A DNA stretch of 64,000 nt from Dawidia cretensis (GTDB lineage Bacteria; Bacteroidota; Bacteroidia; Cytophagales; Cyclobacteriaceae): assembly GCF_018598175.1 (NCBI RefSeq), contig NZ_JAHESE010000007.1, forward strand, positions 124,001 to 188,000. The letters run 5' to 3'. This document shows, piece by piece, positions 1-7,500 of the stretch. How positions within the stretch are numbered: the stretch's first letter is position 1; each line of letters opens with the position of its first letter. Made by a program: the position numbers and the translations under genes. The notes under the pieces are model-generated. The model saw only the letters and a list, made by a program, of their open reading frames with translations, had not been told where the DNA came from and did not search any database.

Positions 1-885
1 CCCACGGTAGCCGAAATCCTGGACTACCGTCATTATATCGACGAGCAAATGACGCGCTTCCTGGAAACCCTGCCTGACAATCTGCACGGGCTGATCGAGA
101 TCGGCCTCAACCACGAGCAACAACACCAGGAGCTGCTGTATACCGACATCAAGTACATTCTCGGTCACAACCCCCTGTTTCCACCGTACGATCCAAACTT
201 CCGCGAAACACCGGCGCTGGCAGCAGCAACACCTGGCTTTACAGACATGCCCGAAGGCCGCTACGCCATCGGCTATACCGGTTCCGGTTTTTCGTTCGAC
301 AACGAGCACGCCGCGCACGAGCAATTCCTGCTTCCCTATAACATTAGCAACACACTTGAAACAAACGCCGACTACCTGGCGTTCATGGTAGACAATGGCT
401 ATGAAACTTCGCAGTGGTGGCACAGCGACGGCTGGGCGTGGGTGAAAGAGCAAAATGTCAACAGTCCACTGTACTGGCACTACATCGACGGCCGCTGGCA
501 TCGTTATGCGTTGTCGGGCTTACAGGAAATACCGATGGACGAGCCTGTCACCCACATCAGCTACTACGAGGCGGCCGCTTTCGCGGAATGGAAAGGCATG
601 CGTTTGCCTACGGAATTTGAATGGGAAGCCGCCGCCAACCGGATCGCCTGGGGCCACCGTTGGGAACACACGAACAGTGCCTACCTGGCCTACCCTGGTT
701 ATCAGAAGCCGCCGGGTGCTATCGGCGAATACAATGGCAAGTTTATGATCAATCAAATGGTGCTGCGCGGTGCCTCGGTGGCAACACCGGCCGGCCACAG
801 CCGCGACACCTATCGCAATTTTTTCCACCCAAGTCTGCAATGGCAATTTACTGGCATCAGGCTCTGTAAAAAACAAACATGGTAA
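1..885 (+). CDS. egtB: Ergothioneine biosynthesis protein EgtB (5' partial)
   Basis: EgtB is the non-haem iron enzyme that joins hercynine to cysteine (or gamma-glutamylcysteine) with oxygen to form the sulfoxide precursor of ergothioneine in the cytoplasm. The frame is open from base 1, so the true start lies upstream; 294 residues are visible. The DinB-like part carries the HX3HXE iron motif, seen as HEQQHQE at residues 38-44 of the fragment. The rest is an FGE-sulfatase fold that ends in the family signature RNFFHPSLQWQFTGIRL. The stop overlaps the egtD start by 7 bases, so the two are translationally coupled. About the first 90 residues are missing, judging from the usual family length. 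Assignment is strong because both domain signatures and the egtD neighbour agree. Confidence 0.93.
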   Translation, partial: PTVAEILDYRHYIDEQMTRFLETLPDNLHGLIEIGLNHEQQHQELLYTDIKYILGHNPLFPPYDPNFRETPALAAATPGFTDMPEGRYAIGYTGSGFSFDNEHAAHEQFLLPYNISNTLETNADYLAFMVDNGYETSQWWHSDGWAWVKEQNVNSPLYWHYIDGRWHRYALSGLQEIPMDEPVTHISYYEAAAFAEWKGMRLPTEFEWEAAANRIAWGHRWEHTNSAYLAYPGYQKPPGAIGEYNGKFMINQMVLRGASVATPAGHSRDTYRNFFHPSLQWQFTGIRLCKKQTW

Positions 886-1844
886 TACTCGAAAATAAAA
901 CCGCTCCCGTTGCCGCCGCCGTCATGGCGGGCCTGACACGCAAACCCAAGCAACTCCCCAGCTGGCTGTTTTACGACGAGCGGGGCGATGCCATCTTCCA
1001 ATCCATCATGCGCATGCCCGAGTACTACCCCACGCGCTGCGAGTATGAAATCTTCCAGAAACAAAAGGAAGCCATCCGTCAACAGTTCACCGCCGCCGGC
1101 ACACCGTTCCGCCTGGTCGAGCTCGGCGCGGGCGATGGACTCAAAACCGAGCTGCTCCTCAAACACTTCGTCGACCAGCACACAGACTTCGAGTATTGGC
1201 CCACCGACATCTCCCCCAACGTACTGGCCATCCTGCAAGAGCGGCTGGAACATTCGCTGCCCACGCTTCCCATCAGCCCGATCGCCCATCGCCACGAAGA
1301 TGCTCTGCGTACCGTCGCCGAAGACCGCGAGCACCGTCATATCTTTATGTTCCTGGGCGCAAACATTGGCAACTATAGCCTGTTGGAAGCACAAGCCTTC
1401 GTCAACAACCTGGCGGGAGCCATGCATGCAGGTGACCTGTTATTCATAGGCTTCGACCTCAAAAAAGATCCACGCGTAATCAAGGCCGCCTACGACGACC
1501 CACACGGCATAACTCGCTCCTTCAATCTGAACTTGCTAACACGCCTCAACCGCGAGCTCGGCGCCAATTTCGACATAGATGCGTTCGAGCATGCTCCCTA
1601 TTATGACCCTGAGACCGGTGCTGCGAAAAGCTACCTGGTCAGCCTCCGCAACCAGGACGTACACATCGAAGCAACCCATCAAACCATCCACTTCAACGCC
1701 TGGGAAACCATCCACACCGAAGTGTCGCTCAAATACGATCTTGCCATGATCGAGTCCCTTGCCCGCAAAGCAAACCTGGAAATCGTCCGGCACTTCGCCG
1801 ACAGCCGCGACTACTTCCGCGATATACTCTTTCGCAAACATTAA
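879..1844 (+). CDS. egtD: L-histidine N(alpha)-methyltransferase EgtD
   Basis: EgtD trimethylates the alpha-amino group of histidine with three SAM molecules to give hercynine, the first step of ergothioneine synthesis. At 321 residues it has the normal family length. The SAM-binding loop is VELGAGDGLKT, the substrate-side loop FLGANIGNY supplies the conserved Asn, and TEVSLKY near residues 280-286 carries the Glu and Ser (about E281 and S283) that hold the histidine imidazole in characterised EgtD. The start ATG lies inside the end of egtB, so this is a two-gene operon. The gene ends 10 bases before the stop of the transporter gene on the other strand. Confidence 0.95.
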   Translation: MVILENKTAPVAAAVMAGLTRKPKQLPSWLFYDERGDAIFQSIMRMPEYYPTRCEYEIFQKQKEAIRQQFTAAGTPFRLVELGAGDGLKTELLLKHFVDQHTDFEYWPTDISPNVLAILQERLEHSLPTLPISPIAHRHEDALRTVAEDREHRHIFMFLGANIGNYSLLEAQAFVNNLAGAMHAGDLLFIGFDLKKDPRVIKAAYDDPHGITRSFNLNLLTRLNRELGANFDIDAFEHAPYYDPETGAAKSYLVSLRNQDVHIEATHQTIHFNAWETIHTEVSLKYDLAMIESLARKANLEIVRHFADSRDYFRDILFRKH

Positions 1845-1854
1845 CTCCTAACAA

Positions 1855-3339
1855 TCATTGATATCGCCGGCGCAAGTGCGCCGGCACCAACCACCATTCC
1901 AGTAATTCAAACAACAACTCAATCCCCACCGCCAACACCGCCGCCGGCACCGCCCCTTGCAGAATCAGCGAAGTGTTATTCAACGCCAACCCCGTCACGA
2001 TAAACTCCCCTAACCCACCGGCGCCAATAAACGCCGCCAGCGTTGCCGTCCCAACGTTAATGACCGCCGCGGTACGAATGCCCGTCAGAATCGACGGCAT
2101 CGCCAGCGGCAGCTCTACCAACCGAAGGCGGTTCCAGGGCGTCAGTCCAATTCCCGCCGCCACCTTCTTCAACGCTGGGTCTACTGTCACTAGTCCTACG
2201 ACCGTATTCCGCAGGATCGGCAACAGCGCATACAGAAACAAAGCGATAACCGCGGGCACCAGGCCAATACCAAACAACGGGATCATCAGCGCAAGCAACG
2301 CAATAGAAGGGATCGTTTGCAGAATGCCGGTCAGGTACAGTACTGTCTTCGCCACATACGAGAACCGATAAAGGACCACGCCCAACGGCAACGCTACCAT
2401 AACCGCCGCCAACAACGCCAACCCCGTCAACAGTAAGTGATCCCACACGTGGCCCATAATATCCGCTCCCTTTGATGCGGGTGCGTCTGTCGTTGTTCCA
2501 ATCAATTGCTTCGCACGCAGAAAGTCGTAGGCAATGGTACGAAAGGGTTTCTCTTCAAACAGGGCTTGTGCATTCAATGCCTGCATTTCGGCCGCAGTGA
2601 TTTTACCGGTAAGCTTCCGAAGCTGTTCCACTGCCTTTGCCGGCAACCCCGCGCGATAAAACGACACCGCTTCATAGGTCGGGAAAAAGTGTTTGTTATC
2701 CGTCAGCAACCGAAGACCATAGCGCCCGATCTCTCCGTCGGTAGAATAAGCATCCGTCACATCGATCCGTCCGTCGCGCAGGGCTTGATAGGCCAGCCCA
2801 TGCTCCAGTCCCACCGGTTGCTGCGGCAGGCCATACGCCGACGCCAGCGGTTCCCAGCCGTCCCGGCGTTTCAAAAACTCGTAGCTTAATCCGAGCTGCA
2901 GGTCCGCGTGTTTTTGTAGATCCATGATATCCCGCATGGACAGGCTATCGGCCTGTTGCGGCCGCATCAGCAACGCATACGTATTGTTAAAACCATACGA
3001 TGCCGAGATCCGCAATCCCCACCGTTGTTGTAGCGCGGAGTCGATCGCGTCTACCCTCTTCAGCTCCTGCGCTCCCAAAATCTCTGCCGCCAGCGTACCG
3101 GTATACTCTGGATATACATCAATTGCTCCGTTCTTCAGCGCCTCAAAGCTCACAGCCGTGCCGCCCAGGTTAAACCTTCGCTCGACGGTAAAGCCACCAT
3201 CTTCCAGGATAAGCGCTACCATTTCACCCAATATATACCCTTCGTTAAAATGCTTCGCCCCCACGCGCAGCACATCCTGCGCCAGCGCGACACTGCTCCA
3301 TACGAGCAACAAAAGAGCGGTGAGCAACCAACGCTTCAT
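1855..3339 (-). CDS. OpuBC-type ABC transporter: substrate-binding domain fused to permease
   Basis: This 494-residue protein probably imports a quaternary-ammonium compound. After a signal peptide (MKRWLLTALLLLVWSSVALA, cut before QD) comes an OpuAC-like binding domain at about residues 22-280. It contains GAKHFNEGYILGEM and IDVYPEYTGTLA, typical of betaine/choline/ergothioneine binding proteins. A five- or six-helix BPD-type permease follows at about residues 290-485, with the coupling-loop region GIGLTPWNRLRLVELPLAMP. The start at 3339 is chosen because its ATG overlaps the TGA of the upstream ATPase (ATGA) and gives a clean signal peptide; an upstream in-frame start would add nine residues. 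EgtU of Streptococcus and Helicobacter is also a fusion, but with permease first and binding domain last. Facing egtBD, ergothioneine is a reasonable substrate; choline or betaine cannot be excluded. Confidence 0.85.
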   Translation of the reverse strand: MKRWLLTALLLLVWSSVALAQDVLRVGAKHFNEGYILGEMVALILEDGGFTVERRFNLGGTAVSFEALKNGAIDVYPEYTGTLAAEILGAQELKRVDAIDSALQQRWGLRISASYGFNNTYALLMRPQQADSLSMRDIMDLQKHADLQLGLSYEFLKRRDGWEPLASAYGLPQQPVGLEHGLAYQALRDGRIDVTDAYSTDGEIGRYGLRLLTDNKHFFPTYEAVSFYRAGLPAKAVEQLRKLTGKITAAEMQALNAQALFEEKPFRTIAYDFLRAKQLIGTTTDAPASKGADIMGHVWDHLLLTGLALLAAVMVALPLGVVLYRFSYVAKTVLYLTGILQTIPSIALLALMIPLFGIGLVPAVIALFLYALLPILRNTVVGLVTVDPALKKVAAGIGLTPWNRLRLVELPLAMPSILTGIRTAAVINVGTATLAAFIGAGGLGEFIVTGLALNNTSLILQGAVPAAVLAVGIELLFELLEWWLVPAHLRRRYQ

Positions 3340-4055
3340 AGGTGTGCCAGGTATTCTTCCTTCCAACGATCCAATTCTTCCTTATTGCCATGCGAGCGAA
3401 TGCGCCCATCGTCAACCCACACAAAAGCATCCGCCAGGTGTTTGGCCTCCTCCCAGTCGTGCGTCACCAGGATCACCGTACGCGGCTCCGCCGCCTGCCA
3501 CGCCTGAAAGTGCGCATAGATTGCCAGCTTGGTACCATAGTCCAACGCGGAGAACGGTTCATCCATCAACAAGATCGGCGGATTCAAAAACATCGCGCGA
3601 CACAAGCTCACCCGCTGCTGCTCCCCACCCGACAGCTCGTGCGGATACTTGTCCGCATACGCCTCCGGCAACTGCGCCATCGCCAGTAGCGTACGAACCC
3701 GCGCCGACAACACGTCTTGCGACTGCCCCTGCACCACACCAGACAGGCTCATGTTCCGCCCCACCGTCATATGCGGAAACAACGCCGCGCTTTGCACCAC
3801 ATACCCGATCTGACTCCGTAGCACATACACCTGCGAATAGTCCAGTGATTTTCCAAACACTGCCACCGTGCCCGCCTTTGGCCTAAGCATACCGTTGATG
3901 AGTTCCAGCATAGTAGACTTACCGCTGCCACTGCGCCCCAGCACAGCTGTCACCATGTGCGCGGCAAACGTATGGCTCACATCCCGCAGCAGCGGCGCCG
4001 TGTCATAATCAAACGAAACGTTCTGAAGTTGTATGGGCGAAGGGGCTCCCGTCAA
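3336..4055 (-). CDS. ABC transporter ATP-binding protein (OpuBA/EgtV-like)
   Basis: This 239-residue ATPase powers the transporter encoded by the next gene, whose start it overlaps by four bases. Visible motifs are Walker A GRSGSGKST, signature LSGGEQQR, Walker B ILLMDEPFSALD and the switch histidine in LVTHDWEEA. It has no C-terminal CBS pair, unlike classical OpuAA/ProV, which fits the shorter OpuBA/EgtV type. The start codon is TTG at 4055; no in-frame ATG precedes the Walker A motif, so a non-ATG start is likely. The gene lies just downstream of a lipoprotein pseudogene on the same strand. Confidence 0.88.
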   Translation of the reverse strand: MTGAPSPIQLQNVSFDYDTAPLLRDVSHTFAAHMVTAVLGRSGSGKSTMLELINGMLRPKAGTVAVFGKSLDYSQVYVLRSQIGYVVQSAALFPHMTVGRNMSLSGVVQGQSQDVLSARVRTLLAMAQLPEAYADKYPHELSGGEQQRVSLCRAMFLNPPILLMDEPFSALDYGTKLAIYAHFQAWQAAEPRTVILVTHDWEEAKHLADAFVWVDDGRIRSHGNKEELDRWKEEYLAHL

Positions 4056-4069
4056 ACGTGTTATGTTTG

Positions 4070-4356
4070 GGAGCCAAGGTAATCAAAGTCAGGAGACATT
4101 TGCCAATCTGCATCCCATTCCATCGTGCACATCAGCGCATCATGGAAGGCATACTCCACCGACCTGGCTTTTGTTTTTGTATTGACTTGATGCTTATTCA
4201 AACGAAGACTCATCTTCGACTTCCGATAGTACAAAATCAAAATTGCCGCCTGTATCCGTCCGGTTATAGGTAATGAACACAGCGTCTTCTTCATACATCG
4301 CACCGTAGATGTGCATCAGGCCTTCGCTACCGTCTTCAGTCTATAGTATACAGAAC
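4070..4356 (-). pseudogene. Decayed fragment of a lipoprotein gene (paralogue of the gene at 15358-16116)
   Basis: Read on the minus strand, this stretch encodes TEDGSEGLMHIYG and NFDFVLSEVEDESSFE, then stops; after a frame change it continues as NTKTKARSVEYAFHDALM and TMEWDA. The intact protein at 15358-16116 has KDGSEGLMHIYG, NFDFVISGVEDQTSFE, NTKTKAGSVEYVINDELM and KMEWDA in the same order. Blocks of DNA, including one of about 20 bases around 4170-4190, are identical between the two copies. A frameshift near 4195, a small deletion near 4345 and loss of the whole N-terminal half make it non-functional. It is in the same orientation as the intact copy, on the other side of the 4.5-15.1 kb operon. 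Confidence 0.8.
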
Positions 4357-4533
4357 TCTAAAAAAATAGTCGTAATCCCCATCAAATCACTAACTTAGCG
4401 ACTTTGTTTCTAACCATTATGCTTAGTTTCTCGCTTCAGGGCGCTTTTTTGCTAAGAGGAAGGGGTTTGTAAACAGAATCATTCACATTCAGAGGTGCCT
4501 TTCATGGCCTTTGGCGGATTTACATGCTGAAAT

Positions 4534-7500
4534 ATGCTACCGGTTGATTTTGTAAGAAGGCAAAAAACGCTCTTCCTGGGTGGGTTGCTGGTTTTGCTGG
4601 GCCTGCTCAGCGGACAGCAGGCCTTTGGACAGGGTTGCAGCTGCCCGCCGATCAATACATGTGGTTGCAACGTAGGGCTTACAAAACTCACCGTGCGGTT
4701 CACCGGCCTGCTCGGACTTACCGTCGATGTGCGCGACGATGGCGGCAGTATTTACAGCGGGTTGCTGCTGTTGCCGGGCAGTACATTTCACATACAGAGC
4801 TCGGCGGGTCCGGGTATGCCCTTTGTGGGCGATCATGTAACCATCCGCACAACACTGCTGGTCCTGGCGGATATCAGCACGTCGTGTTCCAATCCTGTAA
4901 AGATCGGCACCACGTTTGGCAACTTTGTAGTGACCGGCGGCGAAAGTGTGGGCGGATTGCCTATTTGCTGCCTGAACATGGAAAGCACGCCCCCAAACTT
5001 TACCAGCTGCCCCGCCAACATCAACGTGAATGCCGACGCCGCGGCCTGCGGCGCCAATGTGGGCTGGACGACGCCTGCCGTTACCGATAATTGTGCCGTA
5101 GCCACCGTGGTATCCGATCATAATCCGGGCGATTTCTTCCCGGTAGGTACAACCCCCGTCAAGTATACCGCGACGGACAATTACGGCAACACAGCCAATT
5201 GTACTTTCAACGTCACTGTCAGCGACGTCACGCCACCGGTATTGGCCGGATGCCCCACCGATTTTTCGGTACCCACAAATCCCCTGTCGTGCAATGCCGT
5301 AGTGAGCTGGACACCGCCTACCGCCACCGACAACTGCGACGCATCGCCCCAAATCAACAGCAATACCAACCCCGGCACCACGCTTTCGCTGGGTCCGCAT
5401 ACCGTCACCTATACTGCCAGAGATACCCGGGGCAATCAAAGCACATGCTCCTTTACCATAACGGTGGTCGATGCTACCAAGCCCGTATTTTCCAACTGCC
5501 CCGCCAACGTCAGCGTGCCCGCCAACCCGGCCACGTGCACCGCGACGGCAACCTGGACACCGCCCACCGCCAATGATAACTGCGGCGGGTCGGTTACCGT
5601 GACCCGTACGGCCAGCCCCGGCGCAACGTTTGGGTTCGGTATAACTACAGTGACATACGAGGCAACGGATGTGGCGGGCAACAAAGAAACCTGTTCGTTT
5701 ACCGTAACGGTCACGGACAATACAAAACCCCTGTTCACCAACTGTCCTGCTAACATCGCCGTATCGGCCAACCCCGCCACGTGCGACGCGGTGGTGAGCT
5801 GGACGCCACCCACCGTCACCGACAACTGTGACGCCTCGCCCGTAACAACTACGACCAATACCCCTGGATCAGCATTCGCGCCCGGCGTGCATACCGTCAC
5901 ATACGAAGCCACGGATGCAGCCGGTAACAAGGAAACCTGCTCGTTCACCGTGACCGTAACAGACTATACCAAACCTGTGTTCGCAGGTTGCCCGGCAAAC
6001 ATCCACGTAAATACCGATCCTGCCACATGCGACGCCATCGTAAACTGGACACCGCCGACGGCAACCGACAACTGCGATGCATCGCCGGTCGTAACAACCA
6101 CCAACACACCTGGATCAACGTTTACACCGGGCACACACACCGTGACCTACGAAGCGACAGACATGGCTGGCAACAAGGAGACCTGCTCATTCACCATCAC
6201 CGTGACCGATGCCACCAAGCCAGTATTCAGTAATTGCCCGACCAACATCAGCGTGGCAACCAGTCCAACATCATGCGATGCCGCAGTAACCTGGACGCCG
6301 CCCACGGTGACCGACAACTGCGACGCCGCACCCGTGGTGACGACCACACACACACCAGGCTCGGCGCTCACGCCCGGCATATATACCGTGACTTACGAAG
6401 CGACCGATGCAGCCGGTAACAAAGAAACCTGTTCGTTCACCGTAACCGTGACCGACGCCACCAAACCCGTGTTTACCAACTGCCCCGCCAACATTAACGT
6501 AACAACAAATCCAACCACGTGCGATGCTATAGCAAACTGGGCGCCGCCCACCGTGACCGACAACTGCGATGCATCACCCGTAGTGACTACGACCAACGTA
6601 CCCGGATCAACGTTCACACCGGGCGTGCATACCGTTACGTATGAAGCGACCGATGCCGACGGCAACAAAGAAACCTGTTCGTTCACGGTAACCGTCACCG
6701 ACGGCAGCAAGCCTGTATTCACCAATTGCCCGACCAGCATCAGCGTAACCACCAACCCGGCGACATGCAACGCTGTTGTAAGCTGGACACCGCCGACCGT
6801 GACCGACAACTGCGATGCGTCTCCGGTGGTGACGATGACCAACGCACCCGGATCGACATTTACATTAGGTATACACACAGTAACCTACGAAGCGACCGAC
6901 GCGGCCGGCAATAAAGAGATTTGTTCGTTTACCGTAACGGTGACCGATGCCACCAAACCCGTGTTCAATAATTGCCCGGCCAACATCAACGTAACGACAA
7001 ATCCAACCACATGCGATGCTGTGGCAACCTGGGCGCCGCCCACCGTAACCGACAACTGCGATGCATTGCCCGTGGTGACCACAACCAACCTATCTGGGTC
7101 AACGTTCACACTAGGCGTGCATACCGTTACGTATGAAGCGACCGATGCCGCCGGCAACAAGGAGACCTGTTCATTTACCGTAACCGTGACCGACGCCACC
7201 AAACCCGTGTTTGCCGGCTGTCCGGCTAATATCAACGTGACGACCAGCCCGACAACATGCGATGCCGTAGTAACCTGGGCGCCGCCCACCGTGACCGACA
7301 ACTGCGACCTGGCTCCTGTTGTGACTGCGACCAACGGCCCCGGATCGACGTTTGCCCGGGGTGTACACACCGTCATCTATGAAGCGACTGACGCCAGCGG
7401 CAACAAGGAAACTTGCTCATTCACCGTCACGGTGACCGATGGCGCCAAACCGGTGTTTACCAACTGCCCGGCCAACATCAACGTGGCGACCAGCCCGACC

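Noticed and set aside
2924-3886. 320-residue plus-strand frame opposite the transporter genes
   Set aside because: Low-complexity Ser/Pro/Thr sequence spanning two well-supported minus-strand genes.
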